16,721 bases of DNA from Longimicrobiaceae bacterium (GTDB lineage: Bacteria; Gemmatimonadota; Gemmatimonadetes; Longimicrobiales; Longimicrobiaceae): contig JASLAX010000125.1 in the NCBI GenBank assembly GCA_030146875.1, positions 1 to 16,721 on the forward strand, in the 5' to 3' direction. This document shows, one piece after another, positions 1-8,146 of the stretch. Both the position numbers and the translations under genes were made by a program. How positions within the stretch are numbered: position 1 is the stretch's first letter; the number at the start of each line of letters is the position of its first letter. The notes beneath the pieces are model-generated. The model saw nothing but the letters and a program-made list of their open reading frames with translations. It made no database searches and was not told where the DNA came from.

Positions 1-276
1 GGCCGGGACCGCGGACGCCCCCCCACCCCCGGCCCTCCCCCACGAGGGGAGAGGGATGACGGTAGTCGGCGAGCCCTCGCCGCATTCGCGATCGGGCCCC
101 CTGCGGATCCGACACAGAAGAGGAGCGGGCCCGGGGAGAACCCCGGGCCCGCTCCTCTTCTGTGTCGGATCCGCAGGGGGCCCGATCGCGAATGCGGCGA
201 GGGCTCGCCGACTACCGTCATCCCTCTCCCCTCGTGGGGGAGGGCCGGGGGTGGGGGGGCGTCCGCGGTCCCGGCC
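1..276. repeat. Perfect long inverted repeat, arms of at least 136 bp, 4-nt loop
   Basis: Bases 1-136 are the exact reverse complement of 141-276, with only AGAA (137-140) between them. I checked the two arms against each other in blocks along their whole length and found no mismatch. The left arm reaches the window edge, so the repeat may be longer. Each arm contains a GC-rich palindromic motif (around 36-57 and 220-240) related to copies near 4029 and 4223. I see no gene in it: the open frames across it are antisense by-products. Perfect palindromes this long are usually unstable in bacteria because SbcCD-type nucleases cut the cruciform. It could therefore be a real structure, or a fold-back artefact at a contig end. 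Confidence 0.93.
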
Positions 277-472
277 GGCACCGCACCCATCGGGCGAAGC
301 CCCTCGGAGCATGCCCCGGCTCGCCTGCGAATGGATTCGCGGCTCGGAGGGGCACGAAGTCCGCCTCCGCGGACTGGGCTGCCGGCGCGCGCCGAGATCC
401 CGTCCGTCAGGACGGTCGTGGCAGCCAGCCGGGGGCTTTACGCCCCCGGAACGCCCCCGCCCTCCACGATCC
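277..472. other. Non-coding spacer with a cluster of small hairpins
   Basis: No credible gene is visible. The stretch holds several short perfect hairpins: GCGAAT-GG-ATTCGC near 327-340, GTCCGC-CTCC-GCGGAC at 359-374, CCGTCC-GTCA-GGACGG near 403-418, and the stronger one at 429-449 listed separately. Such dense short palindromes suggest a dispersed intergenic repeat, but only a genome-wide search could confirm that. Confidence 0.55.
429..449 (-). terminator. Hairpin downstream of the TPR gene
   Basis: CCGGGGGC (429-436) pairs perfectly with GCCCCCGG (442-449) around the loop TTTAC. It lies 24 bp past the stop of the TPR gene in its direction of transcription. There is no clear U-tract, so termination is inferred from position and stem strength. 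Confidence 0.5.
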
Positions 473-1765
473 TCACCCCGCCGCGACCGCCCGCTCCTCG
501 ATCCCCTCCAGGTCTCCCATCACCCGCTCCAGCTCCCGCCCGAACCCCAGCTCCTCGTAGATCCCCCGCGCGTGGTCCAGGTACGCGCGCCCCTCGGCGG
601 GGCGCCCGCAGGCCAGGTGCAGCCGGCCGTAGCCGGCGTAGACCGCCGCCTCGAACTTGGCGGGAAGGCCGCGCTCGTGGCAGACGCGCAGCGCCTCCTC
701 GTAGAAGACGAACCCCTCCTCGTCGCAGCGGGCGCGGGCGATGGTGCCCAGCAGGTCGTACACGTCCACCAGGTCGGGGATGAAGCGGTTCACCACCGCG
801 ATCTCCTCGGCGCGCCGCGCCTCCTCCTCCGCCTCGAAGTGCCGGCCCTGGCGGACGAGCGCCTGTCCCAGGTTCACCCGGATGGTCATCTCCCAGAAGC
901 CGTCCGGCCCGCGGTCCAGCCCCTCGCGGAACGCCTTCTCGGCCCCCACCGCGTCGCCGTGCTCCAGGCGCAGCAGGCCGCGGTTGTTGTCCAGGTACGG
1001 CACGGCGCCCTCGTCGCCGGCGGCCTCCACGCGGGCCTGGGCGCGGTCCAGCAGCGCCTCGGCCTCGGCCAGCTCGCCGTCCAGGATCGCCAGCACGGAG
1101 AGGTTCGCGTAGAAGGGCCACTCCAGCGCCGGGTCGTCCAGCCCGCGGGCCAGCGCGAGCCCCCGCTCGTACCACGCGCGCGCCCGCTCGCGCTCGCCGC
1201 GGCCGTCGCACACGTTGCCCAGCCCCTGGCAGGCGATGGCCTGCCCCGTCACGTCGAGCTGATCGAACGAGAGCTGGTGGCTCTGCTCGTACCACGACCA
1301 CGCCTCCTCCAGCCGCCCCGCAGCCCGGGTCGCCCGGCCCAGGCGGCGGAGAGCCAGGACCTGCGGCCCCTTGTCGCGCAGGTCGCGGGAGATCTCCAGC
1401 GCCATGGCGTAGATGCGCTCCGCGTGGTCCAGGCGGCGGTCCGCCTCCTCGCGCTCGCCGGCCTGGATCAGCGTGGCGGCCGCGGCCGCGGGGTGCCCCT
1501 CCTCCTGCTCCTGCACCGCCTGCAGCACCAGCCCGAACAGCTCGCTCAGGCGGCGCTGCTCGCGCTCCAGCACGCGCGGGATCACCTCCGCCAGGCGCGA
1601 CGAGTCCACCACCCGCTTTCCCACGGTGGCGTAGGCGCTGGAGCGGTCCCAGCGCTTGTCGCCGTCCACGTGCGAGGTCCCGATCACCGCGTCGGTGAGC
1701 GGAAGGAACTCCTCGCATTCGGGGACGAGCGCGAGCGCGCGCTCCACCAGCAGGTGCGGCGGCAT
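473..1765 (-). CDS. TPR-repeat protein, 430 aa, function unknown
   Basis: This is a soluble protein with no signal peptide or membrane segment. From about residue 93 to 415 it is built of helical pairs with tetratricopeptide spacing and residues, for example RRLGRATRAAGRLEEAWSWYE near 140-160, GLGNVCDGRGERERARAWYE near 181-200 and NRGLLRLEHGDAVGAEKAFR near 261-280. TPR arrays are protein-binding scaffolds. The first 90 residues contain an acidic stretch and a coiled-coil-prone segment, but no domain I can name. The ATG is the first one in the frame, 46 bp after the upstream lipoprotein gene on the same strand, so the two may be co-transcribed. Its ribosome-binding site is weak. TPR family membership is clear; the biological role and binding partner cannot be told from sequence. 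Confidence 0.87.
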   Translation of the reverse strand: MPPHLLVERALALVPECEEFLPLTDAVIGTSHVDGDKRWDRSSAYATVGKRVVDSSRLAEVIPRVLEREQRRLSELFGLVLQAVQEQEEGHPAAAAATLIQAGEREEADRRLDHAERIYAMALEISRDLRDKGPQVLALRRLGRATRAAGRLEEAWSWYEQSHQLSFDQLDVTGQAIACQGLGNVCDGRGERERARAWYERGLALARGLDDPALEWPFYANLSVLAILDGELAEAEALLDRAQARVEAAGDEGAVPYLDNNRGLLRLEHGDAVGAEKAFREGLDRGPDGFWEMTIRVNLGQALVRQGRHFEAEEEARRAEEIAVVNRFIPDLVDVYDLLGTIARARCDEEGFVFYEEALRVCHERGLPAKFEAAVYAGYGRLHLACGRPAEGRAYLDHARGIYEELGFGRELERVMGDLEGIEERAVAAG

Positions 1766-1811
1766 GGGGTCCGGCGGTGTCGGTGGGAGAGGGACGGCGC
1801 GGCGGCGGGGC

Positions 1812-2357
1812 TCAGCCGCCGGCCATCACGTACTTCCCGGCATAGACGGAGAAGTGGGGCGTCTGCCCGTGCAGCTCGGCGCCGCCGGAGGTGACGGTGC
1901 CGCCCAGCGAGGTCCAGGCGCCGTTCTCCCAGCGCGCCACCTCGACGGGGTCGCCGTTCAGCACCACGCCCGAGAGGGGGAAGACCAGCGTGACGGGGGT
2001 GTTGAACTGGATGTCGTGCGGGCCGAACTCGGCCACCAGCCGCTTGCCGAGCGGCAGGTCGGTGGGCAGGTCGATGGTGACCGTGGTGTCGGCGGGAAGG
2101 GCCCCGGCGGGGATGATCACCTTGAAGCCGTTCAGCTCCACGGTGCCGCCCTCGCTGGCGATGATCCGCTTCTCGGCGTGGCGCACGCCGCCCAGGTCGG
2201 GCACCGCCGCGAACTTCAGCACGCCCGCGAGCGTCGGGGAGCCGGACAGGAGGGCGCGGGGCGCCGCCTCCGGATGGAGGGGGGCCGCCCCGCGCTCGGT
2301 GCAGCCGGCGAGCGCGGCGAAGCAGACGGCCAGGGCAGCCAGTGCGCGTCGAGTCAT
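1812..2357 (-). CDS. Small lipoprotein with ZU5-like beta domain, 181 aa
   Basis: The protein begins MTRRALAALAVCFAALAGC: a basic start, a hydrophobic core and an LAGC lipobox with Cys19 as the predicted lipid anchor. It should be exported and tethered to a membrane. Residues of about 68-110 read GGTVELNGFKVIIPAGAL followed by a TTVTID strand, the pattern of ZU5-type beta domains (Gly-Gly-Thr-Val, then Ile-Pro-Ala-Gly-Ala-Leu). The rest looks all-beta (VEVARWENGAWTSLGG). The ATG is supported by GGAG about 9 nt upstream and by the signal peptide starting exactly there; the frame is open far upstream but only as an antisense by-product. It lies between the sigma-54 activator gene and the TPR gene on the same strand. 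Its partner is unknown. Confidence 0.88.
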   Translation of the reverse strand: MTRRALAALAVCFAALAGCTERGAAPLHPEAAPRALLSGSPTLAGVLKFAAVPDLGGVRHAEKRIIASEGGTVELNGFKVIIPAGALPADTTVTIDLPTDLPLGKRLVAEFGPHDIQFNTPVTLVFPLSGVVLNGDPVEVARWENGAWTSLGGTVTSGGAELHGQTPHFSVYAGKYVMAGG

Positions 2358-2495
2358 TCGATGAGGCTCCGTTGTGCGTGGACGCGGATCGATCGCCGGC
2401 CACACGAAGCAGACCGCGTGCCCGGACGGGCCCGACACCGGGGGCGTTGGAGGAGGGCCACTTACGAGAATCGGGCCCTCCGGCGCCCGCCGCCG

Positions 2496-2517
2496 CCTTG
2501 CACGAAAAAAGTGCAGG
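2496..2517. promoter_or_regulatory. A/T-loop hairpin just after the activator stop codon
   Basis: CCTTGCAC and GTGCAGG flank GAAAAAA and pair over 7 bp with one bulged base. It begins 1 nt past the stop codon of the activator gene and lies about 140 bp upstream of the lipoprotein start. It could be a short terminator, an RNA processing site or an operator. It partly resembles a -24/-12 promoter, but the spacing is wrong. Confidence 0.35.
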
Positions 2518-2518
2518 T

Positions 2519-3898
<1,380 letters not shown>

Positions 3899-4028
3899 CG
3901 GGCGGTGGGGTCGGGGGAGGGCGGCGGCGCTCGACCCGCCAATCTGGGGCGGTGCCGGCAGCGGTGCAACGCCCTGCCCTCCCCCGCTGCCCCGGAATGG
4001 TGAAACGGACGGCACTCCTCCCGCCCAG

Positions 4029-4048
4029 CCCCCTCTCCCACGAGGGGG
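4029..4048. repeat. Dispersed palindromic repeat copy (CCCCCTC-N6-GAGGGGG)
   Basis: A 7-bp perfect stem surrounds TCCCAC. The core CTCCCACGAGGGG closely matches the CTCCCCCACGAGGGG in the left-edge palindrome (35-49), so this looks like a family of short intergenic palindromes. Confidence 0.5.
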
Positions 4049-4129
4049 CGTGCCCGGGAGGTCGGGCCTTCGTCGCGGCTCCGGCGGAAGCGGGCGGACG
4101 AGGCAGCCGCGGACCCCCCCTCTCCCCAT

Positions 4130-4169
4130 CGAAGCGGCTCCGGCGGGAAAGTCCGCCGGAGCCGCTTCG
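4130..4169 (-). terminator. 17-bp-stem hairpin downstream of the first subtilase gene
   Basis: CGAAGCGGCTCCGGCGG (4130-4146) pairs perfectly with CCGCCGGAGCCGCTTCG (4153-4169) around a 6-nt loop. It lies about 130 bp past the stop of the minus-strand subtilase gene at 4298. No T-run follows, so it may terminate transcription or stabilise the mRNA end. Confidence 0.6.
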
Positions 4170-4222
4170 TCCTCCACCGTCCCGCCGTCCGACCATCATC
4201 CGCCCGGCGTGACCATCCGGGT

Positions 4223-4250
4223 TCCCTCTCCCGCTCGCGGGAGTAGGGTG
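4223..4250. repeat. Dispersed palindromic repeat copy (TCCCTCTCCC type)
   Basis: TCCCTCTCCC at 4223-4232 is identical to 221-230 in the left-edge palindrome. Both are followed by a CTCG loop, a G-rich arm and then a GGGTGGGGG-like stretch. The perfect stem here is CTCCCG/CGGGAG (4228-4243). Confidence 0.5.
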
Positions 4251-4297
4251 GGGGCGAGCCCGAGCGAGCCCGGGTGAGGGCCTCCGCCGTCGGGCGG

Positions 4298-5749
4298 CTA
4301 GAAGCGGAGCGCGCGCGCCGCCTTGATCGCCGCCATGGCGTCCACGTACCCGGCGCCGACCTCCCACTCCGCGTAGCCCATGAGCGGGCGGGCGGTGGAG
4401 CGTAGGATGGAGAGCGTCTGGTCCGGGGTGATGCGCCCGCCGGTGGCCTGCTCCATCAGCGCGGCGACGCCGGCGACGTGCGGGGCCGCCATCGAGGTGC
4501 CCGACGAGCAGGTGTAGTCCTTCAGGTTCTGCACGCCGATGTTGCAGAGGCGCGCGTCGCTGCTGGCGTCCAGCGCGTTCATCATGGTGCCCGTGTACGA
4601 GCGGGTGGCCGCGATGCGCACGCCCGGCGCGGTCACGTCCGGCGCGTAGAGCGGGTCGCCCGGGACGCCGCGCGAGGAGAAGCCGGCCAGGAAGGCGCCG
4701 CGCCCGCCGGCGTCCTGGCACTGCGAGCTGGAGTTGGTGGGATCGACCACGTACAGCTTGCACCCGGCGGCCACGCCGATCGTCCACGGCGCCACGCTGC
4801 GCGGGTTCAGCGTGTTCTCCCCCGGCCCCTCGTTGCCCGCCGCGAAGACGACCGTGATCCCCGCGTCGTGCAGGCGCTTCATGGCCTCGTTCAGCGGCTC
4901 GTTGGGGTCGAACGCGCCCGTGGTGCCCCAGGAGTTGTTCACCACCTGCACGTTGTGCTCGTCGCCGTGCTCCAGCAGCCAGTCCACCGCCTGCAGCACC
5001 GACACGTTCACCACCACGGACCCCTCGCCCACGCTCAGCCCCACCAGGTGCGCGCGGGGCGCCACGCCGCGGTAGCCGTCGGCCGAGGCGCCGCTCCCCG
5101 CCGCCGTGCCGGCCACGTGGGTGCCGTGACCGCTGGACAGGTCGGTGTTCGGCACGTCCTCGGCGTACACGTCGCCGCCCATGCGGGGCGTTCCCTCCAC
5201 CACGTACAGCTCCTCCAGCGGCGCCGAGAACTTCAGGTTCGCCTTCGTCTTGGTCCCGAACTCCAGGTCGGGGTGCAGGCCGTTGACCCCGCTGTCGATG
5301 ATGGCGATCCCCACGCCGGCGCCCGTCCACCCCGACGCGTACGCCTCGTCGGCCCGGATGGAGGCGCGGCTCTCCACCATCAGCAGCTCGTCCCGCCCGT
5401 TGTCGTACACGCCCTGCACGCCGGGAAGGGCCGCAATGGCGGAGACCTGGGCCGGCGTGGCCAGGGCGGCCACCATGGAGAGGTGGCGGAAGCGGAGCAC
5501 GCCCGCGCCGGTGCCGGAGACCAGCCCCGCGAAGGTCGCGCTGGCGACCCGCGACTCGTCGAAGTTGACGATCACCTCGATGCGGTCGGTGGCCGCCGCG
5601 GAGGAGAGCTGGCGGGCCAGCGCCGGCTCCAGGTACGCCGCGGTGGAGGAGAGGAGCTGCCGCGGGGCGGCGGGCGCGGTGGTGGCTGCGTCGTCGCCGC
5701 AGGCGGACAGCGCCGCCGCGCAGAGCGAGAGAAGGGCGATGCGCTTCAT
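4298..5749 (-). CDS. Lipoprotein subtilase (S8 serine peptidase), copy 1, 483 aa
   Basis: An exported endopeptidase of the subtilisin family. Residues 1-17 form a lipoprotein signal with lipobox LSAC and Cys17. Residues of about 55-125 resemble an inhibitor-I9-type propeptide (DRIEVIVNFDES, then ALPGVQGVYDN). The catalytic domain runs from about 140 to 483, with Asp152 (IAIIDSGVNG), His208 (SSGHGTHVAG), oxyanion Asn306 (VFAAGNEGP) and Ser419 (CSSGTSMAAPHVAG). All are intact, so it should be active after removal of the propeptide. Four further cysteines (330, 344, 402, 414) could form two disulfides. The stop is just before the 3899-4297 spacer. It lies 73 bp downstream of a closely related peptidase gene on the same strand, evidently a tandem duplicate. 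The substrate is not deducible; membrane-anchored self-maturing proteolysis is inferred from the family. Confidence 0.95.
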   Translation of the reverse strand: MKRIALLSLCAAALSACGDDAATTAPAAPRQLLSSTAAYLEPALARQLSSAAATDRIEVIVNFDESRVASATFAGLVSGTGAGVLRFRHLSMVAALATPAQVSAIAALPGVQGVYDNGRDELLMVESRASIRADEAYASGWTGAGVGIAIIDSGVNGLHPDLEFGTKTKANLKFSAPLEELYVVEGTPRMGGDVYAEDVPNTDLSSGHGTHVAGTAAGSGASADGYRGVAPRAHLVGLSVGEGSVVVNVSVLQAVDWLLEHGDEHNVQVVNNSWGTTGAFDPNEPLNEAMKRLHDAGITVVFAAGNEGPGENTLNPRSVAPWTIGVAAGCKLYVVDPTNSSSQCQDAGGRGAFLAGFSSRGVPGDPLYAPDVTAPGVRIAATRSYTGTMMNALDASSDARLCNIGVQNLKDYTCSSGTSMAAPHVAGVAALMEQATGGRITPDQTLSILRSTARPLMGYAEWEVGAGYVDAMAAIKAARALRF

Positions 5750-5780
5750 GGTGTCGGTTCCCCGTCGTGTCGCGTGGTGC

Positions 5781-5805
5781 GGGCCGGCGGACCCTCCGCC
5801 GGCCC
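5781..5805 (-). terminator. 11-bp-stem hairpin between the two subtilase genes
   Basis: GGGCCGGCGGA (5781-5791) pairs perfectly with TCCGCCGGCCC (5795-5805) across a 3-nt CCC loop. It begins 17 bp past the stop of the upstream peptidase gene (minus strand) and about 30 bp before the next start. With no T-run it may attenuate rather than fully stop transcription between the paralogs. Confidence 0.55.
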
Positions 5806-5822
5806 CGGTTCGTCCCGGGTGC

Positions 5823-7280
5823 CTACCGGCGCAGGTTGCGCGCGGCCTTGACGGCGGCGGCCGCGTCCAGGTAGCCGGCGCCCACCTCCCACTCCGCGTA
5901 GCCGGGCATGGGCCGGGCGGTGCGGGTGAGCAGCGAGTACGCCTGCGCCGGGGTCAGCCGTCCGCCCGAGGCCTCCTCCATCAGGGCGATCACGCCGGAG
6001 ACGTGCGGCGCCGACATCGACGTGCCCGACGAGCAGGTGTGGTGCTGCATGTGCGTGGTGGAGACGTTGCAGTCCTGCAGGTCCGACAGCGCGTCCAGGC
6101 CGTTCATCACCGCGCCCGTGACGGCTCGCGCCGACACGATCAGCGAGCCCGGGGCGATGATGTCCGGGTGCACCAGCGGGTCGCCGGGGATGCCGCGGGA
6201 GGAGAAGTCGCTCAGCAGCCGCGAGCGGCCGTCGTTGCACTCGACCGTGGAGCCCGTCATGTCCACCGGCGTGGTCTTGCACCCGGCGCCCACCGCGATC
6301 ACCCACGGGGCCACGCTCTCGATGCCCATGGTGTTCTGGTCCGGCCCCGAGTTGCCCGCGGCGAACACCACCGCGATCCCGGCCTCGTACACCTTCTTCG
6401 CCGCCACCACGTCCGGGTTGTCCGGGTCGTAGGCGCCCTCCGTCCCCCACGAGTTGTTCACCACCTGGATGTTGTACTTCGCGCGGTTCTCCAGAATCCA
6501 GTCGAAGCCCGCCAGCGTCCAGAAGACGAAGAGCACGTCGCCGGCGCCGATGCCCACCAGGTGGGCGCCCGGCGCCACGCCCTTGTAGATCCCCGCCGCC
6601 GAGCCCTCGCCGCTCCCGGCCGCGATGCCGGCCACGTGCGTGCCGTGCCCAACCGAGGTCTCGCTCACCGCCACGTCCTGCAGGAACAGGTCGGCGGCGG
6701 GGCGCGGGGTGCCCTGGTCGAAGGTCACCAGGTCCTCCAGGCGCCCCAGGTACTTCACGTTCGCCACCGTCTTGGTGGGGTACGCGAGCCCGGGGTGGGT
6801 GCCGTCGATGCCGCTGTCCAAGATGGCGATGCCCACGCCCTTGCCGGTGTAGCCGCCGGCGTGCACCTCGTCGGCGCGGATGGAGGCGACGCTCTCGCGC
6901 AGGAAGTACTTGAGCTGCCGGTTCGCGTACACGCTGCGCACGCCGGGAAGGGCGCTCACGGCGCCGATCTGCGCGGGCGTGGCGACCGCGGCGACCATGG
7001 GCAGGTGCTTGAACGGCACCACCCCCGCGCCGCTGCCCAGCAGGGCGCCGGCGACCGCGCCGCCGGTGGTGAGCGCCTCGTCGAAGGTGACGATCACCTC
7101 GATCCGGTCGGTGGGCCCGGCGAGCCGCAGGGCGTTCTGCAGGACGGGGTCGAGCTTCGCCCCGCCGCCGCCGATCAGGGACGCGCGAGAGGACTGGATC
7201 TCCGGCGCCACCGCACTCGTCTGGTCCTGGCAGGCCGCGGCAACCGCCACGGTCACGGCCAGCGTGAGCCACCGCTTCAT
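5823..7280 (-). CDS. Lipoprotein subtilase (S8 serine peptidase), copy 2, 485 aa
   Basis: A paralog of the downstream peptidase with the same layout. It has a short hydrophobic signal with Cys17 in AAAC (a weaker lipobox, as position -3 is Ala), an I9-like propeptide of about 57-128 (DRIEVIVTFDEAL), then the S8 domain with Asp155 (IAILDSGIDG), His212 (VGHGTHVAG), Asn310 (VFAAGNSGP) and Ser421 (CSSGTSMSAPHVSG). Cysteines 334, 348, 404 and 416 match those of the other copy. The frame is open a further 26 codons upstream, but an ideal AGGAGG (7287-7292), 6 nt from the ATG at 7280, and the signal peptide fix the start. The shared C-terminus GYAEWEVGAGY shows close relationship, while the residues around the N-terminal signal and the 234-256 region differ. 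The substrate is unknown. Confidence 0.95.
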   Translation of the reverse strand: MKRWLTLAVTVAVAAACQDQTSAVAPEIQSSRASLIGGGGAKLDPVLQNALRLAGPTDRIEVIVTFDEALTTGGAVAGALLGSGAGVVPFKHLPMVAAVATPAQIGAVSALPGVRSVYANRQLKYFLRESVASIRADEVHAGGYTGKGVGIAILDSGIDGTHPGLAYPTKTVANVKYLGRLEDLVTFDQGTPRPAADLFLQDVAVSETSVGHGTHVAGIAAGSGEGSAAGIYKGVAPGAHLVGIGAGDVLFVFWTLAGFDWILENRAKYNIQVVNNSWGTEGAYDPDNPDVVAAKKVYEAGIAVVFAAGNSGPDQNTMGIESVAPWVIAVGAGCKTTPVDMTGSTVECNDGRSRLLSDFSSRGIPGDPLVHPDIIAPGSLIVSARAVTGAVMNGLDALSDLQDCNVSTTHMQHHTCSSGTSMSAPHVSGVIALMEEASGGRLTPAQAYSLLTRTARPMPGYAEWEVGAGYLDAAAAVKAARNLRR

Positions 7281-7699
7281 CGAGAGCCTCCTGGGTTGGG
7301 AACCGATGCGCCTCTCGCGCACTCTGTCGGGGCTCCTCAGAGGCAAGCGTGGGTCCACGTGCCCACAAACGGTGAAATCCGTCTATTGGGCCGCTGGTCT
7401 CTGCATCAATATCAGGCGGAAAGCGGGTTGGATGCACCACACGGGCGGACCTCCACGCTTCCGCTCAAGCGGTTGCGGGGGATGCGGTTGAACCGTGCCG
7501 ACGGGAACGCCTGTCCGGCGGCACCGGCCTCTGGAAGGTGTGGAACCGGGAAACGGAGGAGGGTACGGCGGTGGAGGGGCGGGGGTGCGCGAAGGTGGGG
7601 TGAGAAGCGGGCCGCGGTCTCCTCTTTCACAATTTTGGTGAAGACGCCGCGCACATTCTGGTGAAGGACTGCACCACGATGGACGGACAGGGCCGTGCC
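7281..7699. other. 419-bp spacer upstream of the second subtilase gene
   Basis: No gene seen. It contains the strong ribosome-binding site at 7287-7292, a small inverted repeat CGTGG-GT-CCACG near 7348-7359, and a locally AT-richer stretch around 7370-7415. There, a minus-strand TTGATG (7409 to 7404) could be a -35 element, but the matching -10 is poor. The far end holds the repeated GGTGAAG motifs listed separately. The peptidase promoter probably lies here. Confidence 0.5.
7626..7665. promoter_or_regulatory. TTCAC-N7-GTGAA palindrome with a second half-copy
   Basis: TTCAC-AATTTTG-GTGAA (7626-7642) is a perfect interrupted palindrome. About 24 bp on, CACATTCTGGTGAAG repeats most of it with one base fewer in the spacer. 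Two helically spaced similar sites suggest an operator or paired half-sites, lying past the 3' end of the 95-aa gene and upstream of the subtilase gene. Confidence 0.3.
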
Positions 7700-7987
7700 T
7701 CACTCCTCCGTCGGGGCGGGCGGCGAGAACGCGGCCGGGGCGGCGATGCCTTCGCGGTTCTCCACCTCGAAGTACGCGTTCTCGGCCAGGTGGCCCACGT
7801 AGGCCTCCAGCCACCCGCGCAGGTCGCCCCCCGACTCCGCCTCCCAGAGACAGACGGCGTGCGATCCGTCGCGGGCGGGGAAGCAGTGGTGCAGGGTCAG
7901 GTAGGCCGGCAGGCGGGGGAGCGAGGCGGCCACGTTCGCCCAGAAGGTCTCCGGCACGTGGATCCGGTGCTCTACGAGGACGTACAT
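7700..7987 (-). CDS. Small hypothetical protein, 95 aa
   Basis: I do not recognise a named family. It starts MYVLVEHRIHVPETFWANVA and continues with alternating predicted strands and helices (HHCFPARDGSHAVCLWEAES, then a LRGWLEAYVGHLAENAYFEV helix and strand), ending in a Pro/Ala-rich tail. The pattern of short strand, helix, strand, strand, helix, strand suggests a compact alpha-beta barrel or ferredoxin-like fold, as in small dimeric stress or substrate-binding proteins. This is a fold guess only. There is no signal peptide or membrane segment. It stands alone, 159 bp downstream of the GAF kinase gene on the same strand. The ATG has no strong ribosome-binding site. Codon use and amino-acid make-up look like a real gene rather than an antisense frame. 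Confidence 0.75.
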   Translation of the reverse strand: MYVLVEHRIHVPETFWANVAASLPRLPAYLTLHHCFPARDGSHAVCLWEAESGGDLRGWLEAYVGHLAENAYFEVENREGIAAPAAFSPPAPTEE

Positions 7988-8078
7988 GGCGCTCGCTGCG
8001 GAAGGTTCGACGGACGGGCGGCGGGCGGGTGCCGGCGGCGTGCAGTCTACGCCCGCCCGGGGGAGGACGAAAGGGCGG

Positions 8079-8096
8079 CCGGAGGGCGTCCTCCGG
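8079..8096 (-). terminator. Hairpin downstream of the GAF kinase gene
   Basis: CCGGAGG (8079-8085) pairs perfectly with CCTCCGG (8090-8096) around GCGT. On the minus strand it is followed by GCCGCCCTTTCG, a short pyrimidine run. It lies about 50 bp past the kinase stop, consistent with a weak terminator. Confidence 0.45.
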
Positions 8097-8146
8097 ACAC
8101 GTCGGCTCCCGGGAGGGCGTTGGCCGCGAGGCCCGTGGAAGCTCGG

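Larger units (their letters stand above)
3899..4297. other. 399-bp spacer with hairpins and dispersed repeats
   Basis: I see no credible gene here. It contains a CCCCCTC-GAGGGGG palindrome (4029-4048), a 17-bp-stem hairpin (4130-4169), a CTCCCG-CTCG-CGGGAG palindrome (4228-4243) and, after it, CGAGCCCGAGCGAGCCCGGG with internal direct repeats. It holds the 3' end signals of the upstream peptidase gene and presumably the promoter of the activator, which I could not locate. Confidence 0.6.

Noticed and set aside
56..1894. A 612-codon plus-strand open frame
   Set aside because: It crosses the giant palindrome and the antisense of the TPR gene, with no recognisable domain.
2496..2517. Sigma-54 promoter reading of the TGCAC-GTGCA element
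   Set aside because: It lacks the GG of the -24 box, and the spacing to GC is off by at least one base on both strands.
3899..4177. N-terminal extension of the sigma-54 activator to the GTG at 4177
   Set aside because: The extra 93 residues are Pro/Gly/Arg-rich, run through hairpins and dispersed repeats, and show no domain or ribosome-binding site.
7281..7358. 26-codon extension of the second subtilase
   Set aside because: It would bury the signal peptide behind an Arg-rich segment, while an ideal AGGAGG lies 6 nt before the ATG at 7280.
5145..7664. An 839-codon plus-strand open frame
   Set aside because: Antisense to both subtilases, with His/Arg/Val-rich composition typical of antisense frames in GC-rich DNA.
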